DNA from: Prorocentrum cordatum
Taxonomy: Eukaryota; Sar; Dinophyceae; Prorocentrales; Prorocentraceae
Direction of reading: 5' to 3'
DNA length: 64,000 bases
NCBI GenBank assembly: GCA_963575745.1
Contig: CAUYUJ010009480.1
Coordinates: forward strand, 413,801 to 477,800
The position numbers and the translations under genes were made by a program. Shown in pieces: positions 1-10,740 of the stretch (positions are counted from its first letter, which is position 1; every line of letters starts with the position of its first letter). A model generated the notes under the pieces. The model made no database searches and had not been told where the DNA came from. It saw only the letters and a program-made list of their open reading frames with translations.

Positions 1-618
1 TGGACCCGACACTCCCGCAGGCCAGATCCCGGGAAGAGTGGCTGGTGCCCAGAATTCCGAGGGTTGCAGATGTCTGCGGCCAAGTGAACCCCAGCGGGGC
101 TGCCCGATGCCCCAGGGTTCCCAGGTGAACGTTTTCTCAATCGGCTTTTCGACATTGGGCGGAAGGGGAGGGGAGGGGGGGGGGGTCTGGCTCTGGACCT
201 CTGCTTAATGCGACCGTTTGCAACCGTGCATCCCATGGGAGAGGCCCCACCTGCTCGAAACGTGCGCCCAGAAGAGCCACGATCTACTCCATCAGGGGGG
301 GGGCGCTGCGAGGGCCTGCGCCGCTCGGCAAGACGAGGAACAAGAAAACGATCACCAGACAGCCGGCGATCTGGCTGCTTCCATCCGCGGCCCCAGAGCC
401 CCCTGGCCATCGCTCGGACGTCCGTTCTCTGTGTCTTTGTTTCGGTTTCGCGCGTTCGCCAAATAATCAAGGATGCTCCTCTATGGTCCTCGCCGACGGA
501 AAAATGCACACGTCCGAGCGATGCCAAGCCCCCGACGCCCTCCCCTGCCGGGGAGTGGTTTTGCGTCCCGAGCCCAGCTGTGGGCGGCCCACGGGCCCGA
601 GAGCTCTGCACCTGGAGG
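1..618. other. No gene recognised
   Basis: This stretch has a poly-G run near 172-185 and several overlapping short frames on both strands. None resembles a known family and none stands out by codon choice. I see no RNA gene or repeat unit here. Confidence 0.5.
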
Positions 619-1172
619 CCGATGTGTATGTCGATGTGTATGTCGATGTGTATGTGCATGTGTGTAAGCGTCTGCGTATAGGTATGTGTGTATGGTTATG
701 TGTATGTGCATGTGCCTGCGTATGTGTGTATGTGAATGTGCATGTGTATGTGTATGCGTATGTGTATGTGTATGTGTATGGATATGCGTGTGTTGTGCGT
801 TGTGTGTTGTGTGTTGTGTGTGACGTGTGTTGTGTGTTGTGTGTTATGTCTGGTGTGTGCTGCGCGTGTTGTGTGTGGTGTGTGTGTAATGTGTTGTGTT
901 GTGTGCTGTGTTGTGTTGCGCTATGCTGTGTTGTGTCAACTTGTTATGTGCATGCGTTGCGTTGTTTTGTGTCGTGTCGTGTTGTGTTGTGTTGTGTTGT
1001 GTTGTGTTGTGTTGTGTAGTTATGTGTGTGCTTGTGCTTGTGCGTGAACGTCTGTGTGAATGTGTGTGAATGTGTGAATGTGTGATGTGTGTAGTGTGTG
1101 TTTGTGTGTGGGTGAGCGGGTAGGTGGCTGTGTATCCGTGTGTCTGTGTGTGTCTGTGTGTCTGTGTGTTTG
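619..1172. repeat. (GTGTAT)n / (GTGTT)n microsatellite block
   Basis: Imperfect GTGTAT-type hexanucleotides run from about 619 to 790. They give way to GTGTT-type pentanucleotides, cleanest at 966-1018, and then to GTGTGAAT/GTGTCT variants to about 1172. The frames open through it (Val/Cys/Met-rich on +, His/Thr-rich on -) are by-products of the repeat. Confidence 0.9.
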
Positions 1173-1234
1173 CACATGGCTCAACGCGTAGATGCAAGAA
1201 CGTGAGTCTGACTGCATACACTCCACAAAACGCA

Positions 1235-1677
1235 GGCCCACGTGTTGAGCCGACACGTAACGTCTCGCCCTGGCACGTTTGCATGAGGGGCAGGGGCAAC
1301 GATCGGGGGGAATGGCACACGAGGGGAGACATCGAGCTGGAATCGACGATACATCGCCGATAGAATGGCGATAGCGAATCCGCACGTTCCTGGGCGGGGC
1401 GGGGCTATCAGACCCCTATCGGCGATCACTGGGCGATTGGGGGTCGTTGCCTCCCCCGCTTTGCTTCGGTCGGGCATGTCCCCCTACAGGCGGATTGTGG
1501 ACGGGGAACAAAAATCAAAACATACACCCAAATGGTCAAAAATCGTCAAACAGCGTCCCCTGAGTACTTTTGGGCTACTTTTGAATTTTCCTCCTGTAGA
1601 GGGACGTGCCCGACTGAACCCTATGCCTTGCCTCCCCCCCCCCTATCGCTGCCCCTGCTTGAGCACGGCACGTGTTG
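1235..1677. mobile_element. Large foldback repeat, copy 1 (family I)
   Basis: The left part (GGCCCACGTGTTGAG at 1235; GGGGCAACGATCGGGGGG near 1292; ACATCGCCGATAGA near 1350) recurs at 13018-13115. The right part (CCTATCGCTGCCCCTGCTTG near 1642) is a rough inverted copy of the left. The element is therefore a foldback with arms near GAGGGGCAACGATAGGGG. A family-H element (1468-1614) sits inside the right arm. Copy 2 at 13018-13560 carries different insertions, so each copy serves as an approximate empty site for the other. Confidence 0.6.
1468..1614. mobile_element. 147-bp inverted-repeat element, family H copy 1
   Basis: The ends are imperfect inverted repeats: GGTCGGGCATGTCC on the left and GGGACGTGCCCGAC on the right, with CCTACAGG / CCTGTAG just inside. 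The centre is AT-richer than the flanks. The same ends occur at 1727-1894 and 42232-42407. No clean target duplication is seen at this copy, although TTGCCTCCCCC occurs on both sides (about 1447 and 1627). Confidence 0.65.
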
Positions 1678-1726
1678 CGTCTCGACCCGGGCGCCTCCGG
1701 GCAGCCGAGATCGTCGGAAGTCTGGG

Positions 1727-1894
1727 CTTAGGTCGGGCGCGTCCTCCTACAGGCGGATCTTTGGACGAAAGATGGAGAAGAGTCAGAAAAATATGCAGAA
1801 CTTGTCCAAACGAATCGTCGGAAAATCGTCCGCAGATTTTGTTTTGTGGACTTCTTGTAAGTAATTCCTCCTGTAGAAGGCCGTGCCCGACCCG
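1727..1894. mobile_element. 168-bp inverted-repeat element, family H copy 2
   Basis: The terminal inverted repeats are CTTAGGTCGGGCGCGTCC and GGCCGTGCCCGACCCG. The element is bounded by an exact 8-bp direct repeat AGTCTGGG at 1719-1726 and 1895-1902. Short terminal inverted repeats with 8-bp target duplications are typical of hAT-type non-autonomous elements, so hAT is the best guess. There is no coding capacity. On the minus strand, protein-like frames continue on both sides. Confidence 0.75.
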
Positions 1895-1984
1895 AGTCTG
1901 GGTTCGCCGCGGGTCGCAGGCCCAGAGGGCCCTCGAAGGCGTCGAGGGAGCTGCGCCCGCCGCAGGGGAGCACGGGCAGCGCTC
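1892..1984 (-). CDS. Candidate exon, product unknown
   Basis: The minus strand carries about 30 codons with strong G/C third positions, reading through GGRSSLDAFEGPLGLRPAA. It abuts the H element at 1727-1894. A GT occurs at the junction (GG|GTCGGG), and the far end of the element reads CTAAG on this strand, as an intron could. No family is recognised. The frame may equally be chance in GC-rich DNA. Confidence 0.2.
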
Positions 1985-1995
1985 TCCCCCCCCCC

Positions 1996-2383
1996 AAGGA
2001 GGAGGAGGAGGAGGAGGAGGAGGAGGGGGAGGAGGGAGGAGAGGAGGAGGAGGAGGAGGAGGAGAGGAGGGGAGGGAGGAGGAGGAGGAGGAGGAGGAGG
2101 AGGAGGAGGAGGGAGGAGGAGCAGGAGGAGCAGGAGGAGGCTCTCCCCCCCCCGAGCGGCCCCGGCCGGCGGCCGAGGCCCCGGGAAGGGCCGCCGCTCG
2201 CCTTGGGGGGGCGGGCGATGCTCCCGAACTTGGCCAGCAGCTTCATCACCTCCGCCAGGCTCAGGGAACCAACTGCTCCTCCTCCTCCTCCTCCCTCCTC
2301 CTCCCCCTCCTCCTCCTCCCTCCTCCCCCTCCTCCTCCTCCTCCCCCTCCTCCCCCTTCTCCCTTCTCCTCCCTTCTCCTCCG
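1996..2383. repeat. (GGA)n ... (CTC)n pair in inverted orientation
   Basis: A GGA tract (about 1996-2138) and a CTCC tract (about 2275-2383) are separated by ~135 bp of GC-rich sequence. Complementary tracts this close could fold back on themselves. The long poly-Gly/Glu/Arg and poly-Pro/Ser/Leu frames here come from the repeat. Confidence 0.85.
2194..2277 (-). CDS. Candidate exon, product unknown
   Basis: On the minus strand between the two microsatellite tracts is a GC3-biased frame reading SLSLAEVMKLLAKFGSIARP, a plausible amphipathic helix. CAG precedes it as a possible acceptor. It points the same way as the candidate at 1892-1984 and could be an upstream exon of the same gene. No family is recognised. 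Confidence 0.2.
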
Positions 2384-2387
2384 TCGG

Positions 2388-2487
2388 AACGATTGAAGAG
2401 GATGAAGCCCCATTGGGGGGCTGCTACGCCAGAGTGGGCATCGGATTCAGCGAGATGCAGCCGGACACAGCGGGAGTGGGCGGGGGT
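2388..2487 (+). CDS. Candidate exon ending at a GTAAG donor-like site
   Basis: After the CTC tract a plus frame reads EEDEAPLGGCYARVGIGFSE and runs to GGGG|GTAAGC near 2488, a canonical-looking 5' splice site. A second plus frame is also open here, so the reading is ambiguous. It would lie upstream of the sirtuin-like exon at 3001, with the repeat at 2634-2835 in the intron. No family is recognised. Confidence 0.2.
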
Positions 2488-2633
2488 AAGCTGGATGAAG
2501 CGGGATCAAGCGAACAGGACAAAATCAGAATTTGACCTCCCAGGAGTTGCATCCGAGAGCGCTCTCTCCAGCCTGCCCTGCGCGCCACTCACTGAGCAGG
2601 GATCCGACCGTCCCGGCAGCCCTATAGGCCTAC

Positions 2634-2835
2634 CACGAAATTGTCTTAGAACCTAAACATGTTCCAATAACAAATACAATGTTCTTAGAATGTCAACCCG
2701 GTGTGTGTGTGTGTAAACAAAACAACATCGGCCAGAAATGTTCTAAGAACAGTTCATGCAGGCCACGAAAGGTTCTTAGAACATTCCTGGGTGGGCCTAT
2801 GGGAGAGCCAGGACGCCTCGCCACTGCTTGAACTC
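2634..2835. repeat. Dispersed repeat J, copy 1
   Basis: The sequence alternates CCACGAAA and TTCTTAGAAC-type motifs in direct and inverted form and ends with CGCCACTGCTTGA. It aligns over its length with 35854-36052, which shares CCACGAAAC, CGGCCA and CGCCACTGCTTGA in the same order. A (GT)n stretch at 2700-2714 is particular to this copy. No coding frame is conserved between the two copies. Confidence 0.6.
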
Positions 2836-3000
2836 CGGATGTGTGCACCCCGAGGCCTCGATGTTGGACCCCCCTTGGCCTCCCATCGCGCCCCTTCGAC
2901 CTCTGATCGTGCCCCGATCGGCTATAGTCTCTCGCCGAGGCGAAGGGAGCGCCCTCGAGTCTGCCCGCTGCAGAAGGGGGAAACGGCAACGTGAGCACGA

Positions 3001-3171
3001 ACTTCCGGGGGCTCCGTGGAGCCCGCCGTGCATGCCGCGGCCCTGGCGGCGGTCGAGGGCTCCTCCGGAGTCCTGGCCCTGGGCAGCTCCCTGTGGGTCC
3101 TCAGCGCCATCAGCCTGGCCAAGGCCGCGACGGAGGCCGGCAAGCCGGTGGTGCTCGTGAACATTGGCGAG
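3001..3171 (+). CDS. Sirtuin (SIR2 family)-like exon or fragment
   Basis: About 57 codons with strong G/C third positions encode the C-terminal half of a SIR2-type NAD-dependent deacylase core. It starts near GGSVEPAVHAA, continues through VLALGSSLWVLSA (the family's G[TS]SL NAD-binding motif) and a helix ending EAGKP, and finishes with VVLVNIGE, the strand where sirtuins have [IV]N.[GE]. The wording is closest to SIRT4/class II-type sequences as I remember them. The zinc-binding Cys pairs and the N-terminal GAG..HNAGI region are not visible upstream. Translation runs straight into a GAA repeat at 3173, the edge of a foldback element, so the residues expected next (TRAD-like) are missing. It is either one exon with a splice site near 3171 or a broken gene. 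It gives no evidence of expression. Confidence 0.55.
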
Positions 3172-3310
3172 AGAAGAAGAAGAAGAAGCATCTGCATGCA
3201 CATAACCTCTCGGAACTCCGCGCGGAGCTCCGAAAATCCATGAGTATGCACTCGATTGCTTCTTCTTCTTCTTCTTCTTCTTCTGATTCTTCTTCTTCTT
3301 CTTCTTCGAT
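3172..3310. mobile_element. Foldback element, family E copy 1
   Basis: The arms are (GAA)n-GCATCTGCATGCACATAAC on the left and the near-complement ending ATGAGTATGCACTCGATTGC-(TTC)n on the right. They meet at CTCCGCGCGGAG, a perfect 12-bp palindrome near 3217-3228. Four relatives share the CCGCGCGG-flanked core (12135, 13145, 34201, 61771). This copy lacks the long GC-rich loop and immediately follows the sirtuin-like codons. Confidence 0.65.
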
Positions 3311-3490
3311 GCTCGGCGCGTCACTCAGGACGTACGACAGCGGCAACCATGCACCGTACCACCATGTGTGGACTCCCTTCAGGCCCCGCTCCAGCGCGGT
3401 ACGCTGCGTAGTTCTTCTTCTCTGATGGGCCGAAAGACAATGTCATGAGGACATTCCTGGAGACCTCGCGCGGCAACTTCAGACCCGATG

Positions 3491-3590
3491 CACGTCGGAG
3501 CCACGTCGGATTAACGTCGGGCTCACGTCGGACTACGCCGGATGTACGTCGGATCTGCGTCGCACCGACGCCAGAGCATCGCCGCGCGAG
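3491..3590. repeat. Short ACGTCGGA tandem repeat
   Basis: About eight imperfect copies of a 9-13-bp motif (C)ACGTCGGA(NN) run through this stretch. A related TCGACGC motif recurs at 43076-43160 and 43505-43660. Confidence 0.6.
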
Positions 3591-3693
3591 CGCCGACCCA
3601 TCACCTGCACGGCGCTGACGCGTGGACGACAGAATACAACTGTTACGCGCCGCGCGAGGCCCCCAGGATTTCCCGCAAAGCTATATGCACCGT

Positions 3694-3863
3694 ACAGGGC
3701 AGTTTTTAATACATAGGATGTTTTTGTTACAAAAATGGGATGTTTAATACATGACTGATCTATGAATAAATCGATGCATGAACTCGTCGTTGTCTTTGAT
3801 GCTAACTCCCTGCATGTTTAATGCATGATCCGCACGCGGAGCATGTATTAAAAACGGCACTGT
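3694..3863. mobile_element. 170-bp inverted-repeat element, family D copy 1
   Basis: The terminal inverted repeats are ACAGGGCAGTTTTTAATACAT and, on the other strand, ACAGTGCCGTTTTTAATACAT. The interior is unusually AT-rich for this window. The full-length relative at 42904-43067 shares GAACTCGTCGTTG and GATCCGCACGCGGAGCATG. The right end was later hit by element K: ACTGT, the last bases here, is duplicated on the far side of K at 4079-4083. Confidence 0.75.
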
Positions 3864-4078
3864 ATGGGAAGCACAAAGACATACTAGTACTATATGTCCT
3901 CCTTGGAGGCGCGCGTCCGACCCGAACATGTAGTATACCCATCTTGTAGTATATCGTTTCCCGAGCGGTGTGGCCAGAAAGCGCCCGCCACGACGCATAT
4001 ACTATAAGATTTCTCGGTGCGCGCGTCGCCCCTGGGGGGGCGACGCACATATAGTATAAGTATGTTGGGGTGTTGCCG
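3864..4078. mobile_element. 215-bp nested inverted-repeat MITE, family K copy 1
   Basis: The element is bounded by an exact 5-bp direct repeat ACTGT (3859-3863 and 4079-4083). Subterminal inverted repeats read ACATACTAGTACTATATGTCC near the left end and, on the opposite strand, ACATACTTATACTATATG near the right end. A second nested pair (ATCTTGTAGTATAT / CATATACTATAAGAT) and CGTCGCCCC / GGGGCGACG lie inside. Copies at 44835-45049 (also 215 bp) and 41995-42192 define the ends precisely. There is no coding capacity. It sits at the terminus of element D. Confidence 0.85.
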
Positions 4079-4083
4079 ACTGT

Positions 4084-4439
4084 ACCGCTCCCGGGCCGCG
4101 GCGCGACGACGCCTCGCGGGCGCGCCCGCGCGGCACGGCGCACGGCACGCGGGCCCTCTCTCCGCCGGGGGGGGGGGGCGTGCGGAGCCCGGGCCCCCTC
4201 GAGGCCGGCCGGCAGCCCCGCGGGGGGCCTCCGCGAGCGTACCCCGCTGCCGGGGGGGGCCTCCGCCTCCCCCCCGGCGGGGGGCGGGGGGGGAGGCCCG
4301 GCGGGCGGGCGGGGGGGGGGGGGGGAAGGAGGAGGAGGAGGAGGAGGAGGAGGAGGAGGAGGAGGAGGAGGAGATGGAGGAGGAGGAGCGGGTGGGCTCC
4401 GCGTCGGGCGGGCGGCTCGCAGGGGTCGCACCCGCGGGG
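4084..4439. repeat. GC-rich tract with (GGA)n
   Basis: Long G and C runs flank (GAGGAG)n at about 4326-4388. The Arg/Pro/Gly-rich frames on both strands follow from composition. No gene is recognised. Confidence 0.6.
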
Positions 4440-4556
4440 TGCCGCCGCGCGGCCTCGAGGGGCGCCCTCGAGGGGCGCGCGGGCGCGCGGGCGTCCAGCG
4501 TGGGCGCTCCGGCCTGCACGAGCAGTTCGGGGAGGAGCTCCGCCAGGTCAGAGTTG
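4440..4556 (-). CDS. Candidate exon, product unknown
   Basis: The minus frame reads SDLAELLPELLVQAGAPTLD with G/C-ending codons and then becomes Arg/Pro/Ala-rich before the GGA tract. It looks like a short amphipathic-helix exon beside a microsatellite intron. No family is recognised. Confidence 0.2.
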
Positions 4557-5578
4557 CGAAAGCATGGTGGCCCCATGTGCGTGCTGTCCGGATGCGCATG
4601 AGGAAGTTCGTACAACGCACAGTCGAGCAACGTTCAACGCTTTGATTCGAATGTAGAGGGATCGGAAAAAGCATGTCATCGCACGACGAGCCCGAGAACT
4701 CACCCTCAAAACTCTGACGCTACGCTTCGCCACATTGCCGCTATATACCCTTTCCCTTGCAACTGAGCAAAAGCGTGCCTTGCCAGCCAATTCGCTGGCG
4801 GCTGAAGGTACCACCCTGAAGCCCCCATCATGTGTCAAACACATTGAAGTATAGCAGGCCGAGAGAAAATGAGACTCAAACTACATACCTGTATCATAGG
4901 ATGCGTGCTTTACTCTTCAGTTCAGCTGCTGCAGGCAAGCAAGCTGTAGGAACCACGAGTGCAAGTACACCAAGAACCGCAGTCTTCCACAAAAACCGAG
5001 GCGCCGTAGCACGGAAGCGCGAGTCCTGGGATCACACTGTCGCTACCGACTCGACGGCACCATTAACCTCGCCTCTCAACAGCCCGTAGATACACGTCAA
5101 CCAGGATGCTGAAACCCTGCACGAGATAAGCGAATGCGTTTCTGCTAGGCGCCTCTACATAACGATTGTGGTTTGAAGGGGGGCTCTGAAGGGGAGCACT
5201 CTGATGAGGCAACCCTCGTAAATCCATCTGCGTCCCGAACTTCCTGCTCACCTCAAACCAAGCGCTAATCCTTGGACAGTCCTGCGAACCATCGCTTCCC
5301 CTGCTCGGAGCACGACAGAGCAACTCAATTTCTCTGTCGGCAGCACTACACCCCTCCTCGAAACCAAATGCAAGTTTGTAATGTTGATCGGCGCGCAAAA
5401 CGCCGCCCGCGGGGTCAGATTTGTTGCGCCTGGAGTCGCCAACTTCATCGCGACCATTGAAAATTGGGGATCCTGGGGCGCCGCCACGTCGCGGGAAAAA
5501 CTTGCGTTTGATTCCGAAGAAGAATATAGTGCAGGGTGCTGCTGGAGCTTTCCGAGAACCTGGCTGCCCACCCCTTAC

Positions 5579-5710
5579 TCAAGACAGCAAGGTCCCCGCC
5601 AAGTCGAGGGAAAATGCCTCATCACGACGGTGCACTCCCGGTCGGCCCGCACGGCACCTCGCAGGAAGAGCGAGGGAAAGGGCGAATGCAACCAGCATGA
5701 CAAGGGACAT
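5579..5710 (-). CDS. Possible exon with signal-peptide-like start
   Basis: An ATG at 5710 on the minus strand opens MSLVMLVAFALSLALPARC, a hydrophobic run with an AxC-like cleavage region. The frame stops after about 43 codons at TCTTGA, where GTAAGG follows. Further minus frames at 5063-5398 and 5248-5571 could be later exons. Most of 4557-6265 is otherwise unremarkable unique sequence. No family is recognised and the gene model is speculative. Confidence 0.2.
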   Translation of the reverse strand: MSLVMLVAFALSLALPARCRAGRPGVHRRDEAFSLDLAGTLLS

Positions 5711-5765
5711 GTCGACCCTTATCCCAGGCTTTGGGAGGTTTTCGAATGGATCAGCGTTTTGGGCA

Positions 5766-5849
5766 CAACCCTGGGATATACGATAGGGGGGCATCCATCC
5801 TCGATAGGGTCTCGTCCGAATAGACCCCTTGGGGTGTATCCCAGGGTTT
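5766..5849. other. 84-bp inverted repeat (hairpin)
   Basis: The left arm AACCCTGGGATATACGATAG pairs imperfectly with the right arm, which on the opposite strand reads AAACCCTGGGATACACC. The loop is about 40 nt. It could be a small foldback element. No second copy was seen in the window. Confidence 0.5.
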
Positions 5850-6269
5850 CCCCTACTTCTGAGCGGCCAAGCTTTTCGGGCGTAACCAGGGGATTGGGGA
5901 AGAGAAGTCGCCTGCAACAATAATGCGGGCGAGTAGTTGCGAAGCCTTGTGCAATACATTGGCAAGCTGTGTTGTATCGTGGGCTTCGCCCAAAAAAATA
6001 GCGACACGGCACCACCCGGGCTACAATGCAAAACCTCACACCCGCTTTTCCCTCCTGCAGTCTGGAGAGCGAACAGGGGAGAGTGAAGGTTGGTTGCCGA
6101 CGGGATGCGATTTGCAGCTCCACCCACAAGTGGAGTCGGATGATGAGAATCAAGCACTTCGCCAATCAAGGGGGGGAGCATTACGTCGACGCTTAGATGG
6201 GCGGCGGGATGGAACAGTGAACAGAGACCGCGTGCCCACATGTAGAGCTTGCGGAGTCTGACCACGACT

Positions 6270-7059
6270 ATACGGAAGCCAAATGTGGTCTCAGGAAAAA
6301 ACTTCCAGAGATGTCAAAGGCGAAAACGCAAGGAGGGCACATCCTGAACACATGCCCACGACACACCCACACACACAACCGACATACCGAGTGTTTCAAA
6401 CTGAATGCGGGAAGATACGGTGAGCAGATAGGGCACACAGCGATAAGTTGTGCACGGCGGCTACGTGGAATCTAGATAGGGGCATACATGTTGCAGATGA
6501 ATACGCGACTGATGTGATTGTGAATTCAGCGTGGTTGAGCGGTGTGCACACAGGCGCGGACGCACATTGCGCACACGCGCACAATGCACTGAAGACGTCA
6601 AACAAATGCACACGGTGTTGAACATGGTGATGTAGGGCCCATGCGATTGACTGACGCAGCTCAACCGGCGTTCGCCCGTGATGTGCCTATTCATGTGATA
6701 TCGCATCGAGCTAGTTACGTCTCGTCCCATACACCATTCGCACAAGTCGTTGATACATCCATATAGCCACATACAGATGGGCATTGTATGCACATACATA
6801 CACATAAACAACTCCTACGGGCACGTCACACAACGAATCAGGTTAGAAGCGGGTGGCGTGCAGTGAGCACCCAGGCGGCAGGCGCGTGAAAGGCGCACAC
6901 AGGGAAATCCACCACGGGCAATCACCACAAATCATCAGCAAGAAACCGCTCAGCAGTTCTGGCCACAACACCCCCTCTCTGTCCTTCACCACTGGAAGCG
7001 GCGGTTAGAATGATGCGGCCACGGCCAAACATTTAATTCGAATGCCACTGGACATTTAA
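6270..7059. other. No gene recognised
   Basis: Unique-looking, relatively AT-rich sequence with a few CACACA runs near 6370. I see no convincing frame, RNA gene or repeat unit. Confidence 0.4.
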
Positions 7060-7184
7060 ATGGGCCCTGGGACACACACACATAAATAGACACAACTCAC
7101 AGGATTCCCCATATTTTTCCAAATGAGTTGAATTTTCGTCTTCCCCCCCCACTTCCCATATTTTCCGTGCTTTCTCCTCCTGAC
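7060..7184. mobile_element. Dispersed element, family G copy 1
   Basis: It starts GGGACACACACACATAAAT, passes through GATTCCCCATATTTTTCC and CCCCCCACTTCCCATATTTTC, and ends CTCCTCCTGAC. This order is shared with 13340-13490 and 38652-38814. This copy is shorter and lacks the TGTGTCTGTGTGTTTCTTT segment. The first and last parts are weakly inverted relative to each other. Confidence 0.6.
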
Positions 7185-9316
7185 ATTGAAACAGGGGATG
7201 ACGGCGAGGGAGCAGCGGTGGAAGCCCAACGAGCTTCGATTGCCGCGAGGCAGCGGCAGCCGCAGCAACGCGAAGAGCATGAGGTACCGAGGAACGTGGC
7301 AGCACGGGATGGGGCGGCCCGGCCCGTATCATGAGGATGCGCGATGAGGATTCAACGGCCTTGGATGCCCATTTCGAAGCGTTTCGACCGGGGCGCGGCC
7401 AACGAAAGTGGCCAAGGATGGACCGAGGAGAAAAGGATGCAAGGGTATTTTTGGGAAGGTTGCCCATCCTTACGATGCGTGTGGACTGTAGTCCATGGAG
7501 GGGCCCACAATGCACAAAGTTCACATGGTGTTACACTCAATGTAGGTGAGCGTTCAGTCCGATGTCAAAAATCAAATCTTTGAGAACCCGTGCCGACCCT
7601 GCACTGCAACGGCGAAACCTGCAATTTTGCAGGGAAAGCTGACGCCATTGGCACAAGAAGGAACTGCCTCTCAGAAACGGCCCCCCTGATGTCGATTGCA
7701 CGCTGGGACATCCAAATGCCCTGCTTCGATACAGCCTGAACCACTCGCATTTCCCGGCTGCCATACGAACTGGTCTGCTTTGCCGCGGCAGCCGAGCTTG
7801 GCGAACCCCGTGAAAAAAAACGTCTCTCGCAACCAATGCCGACCCAGCTCCGACTCTGAATTCCAATGTCGACCTCAGCGCTGTTGAAGATGCGCCCGTA
7901 CGAGTAGCAAAATAGGACTCAGTTGTATCGTATGTGAAACTGTTGCAATATCACGGGTGGCCCTTTGCCCAAATGGAGACCGCTCTCGCCGTCGCATTAT
8001 GCAAAACTGTACGGGCTGGAATGCCTTTAGACTTGAGATTCAGAGTACGGAATGCCTCTCCACTCGGACCGAGTGCACATTACAAACAAAGATCAACAGC
8101 CTGATGATGGTCCAGGGGGCTCTGGGCAAACAGATCCTACAACGTCCCTCCAGAATTGCAAAAAAGCCAGCACTGCATCACATTGGAAAAAAATCGAGCC
8201 ACATGGGTCCCACCCATGAAATTCATTTCGAGCTCAGCGTCGACACATGCGAGATAAAAGCATACTACCAGGAAGACCGAATTCGTGCACACGGCAGATG
8301 ACCAAAAACTCGTCCGATCATAGCGTCGCACAGGGCAAGACGTCCACCCCATCCCATCTTGATGGGGTGCATCTCTCCATCAGCATCATCACCCTCATCC
8401 TCATCATCAGCAGCATCAGCATCGTTATCGTTATCATCGCTTTGTCATCGCATCCCTCCTCCCCTGAGGGAATCGACGTGCGGGGGGGCGGGGCTAGAAT
8501 CTCTTCTTTCTCGTGACTCGAACCCTCTTCGACGTCACTGTCCTTATCCTTCTCGTCCTGCCGTTCCTCCAGTTCGTCTCGCAGGGCAAGGCCTGTTGTG
8601 TCGTTTGATCTGACGACGCGTTACGCCGTTTGGCGCCAAAACGTGCCTGCACCAGCCGTCTTACTGCATATGTGCAAGCCGACTGTGTAGCAATTCCCCC
8701 GCTCCTTCTCTTACTCATTATTGGTCTCTCCGTCCTCGGCGTGTTCTTCCTCCCTTTGGCGTTTCCGTATGTTCCCAATCCCCCTCCTGCGCTTCATCCC
8801 CATCATCGATACCCCTCCTGCTCCGTATCCTCCTCCTTCGCGTCATCTCCCCCCGAAACTCAGGCAACAGAGCTTGCTACCTCACGCCGGACGATGAGAT
8901 GCTGGTGTTCTCTACCACAGCCACCCAAAGAGAGTGCTCGAAGGTGGGTTCAACCGATCATGTGGTGAGATCAAAACACTGCGCATTCGCTAAATTGCAG
9001 GCTCCTCGTCTACGTATGGCAGTCCTGTCAGACTTACCCAGCACAAGCCCACGCTGGGCAATCGAGGGGCCGATCCATCGCCAATCGCAAGCTGAATGAT
9101 GCAACCCACTCGAAGACAAATTCTGAGGAGTCCTGTCAAATCCTTGTCCCCGCCTGGCTATTCGCCAGCGTGACAGCGCGGGCCACAGCAGCTCTTATTC
9201 GAACCACGGGACGGGCCGACACAAAAAAAGCGGGCCAGGCAAGGGACAGAAACGGGCAGGAGAGCGAGGAGCCGAGGAGCGACTCAAAGGGGAGGACGCA
9301 TGCCACCAGGAGGCGG
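7185..9316. other. No gene recognised
   Basis: Unique sequence. Short CATCATCAGCAT runs lie near 8385-8445 and a (TCCTCC) stretch near 8780-8850. One plus frame near 8690-8770 encodes a hydrophobic run, but nothing around it supports a gene. Confidence 0.4.
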
Positions 9317-10566
<1,250 letters not shown>

Positions 10567-10740
10567 CTTGTGCCACCTCCTCCCCCCTGCCCCCTCCTCC
10601 CCTCCTCCTTCCGCCCAGCCCCCCGGTCCCTCGCGGCCGACCCGCCGGGGAGCGGCGGCGGAAGAAGGGAGCGCACCTGCGAGGCCGCCGGTGCCCGCGC
10701 TGGCGCTACCGCCCGCGCCCAGCCCTAGGGGGGGGGGCAA

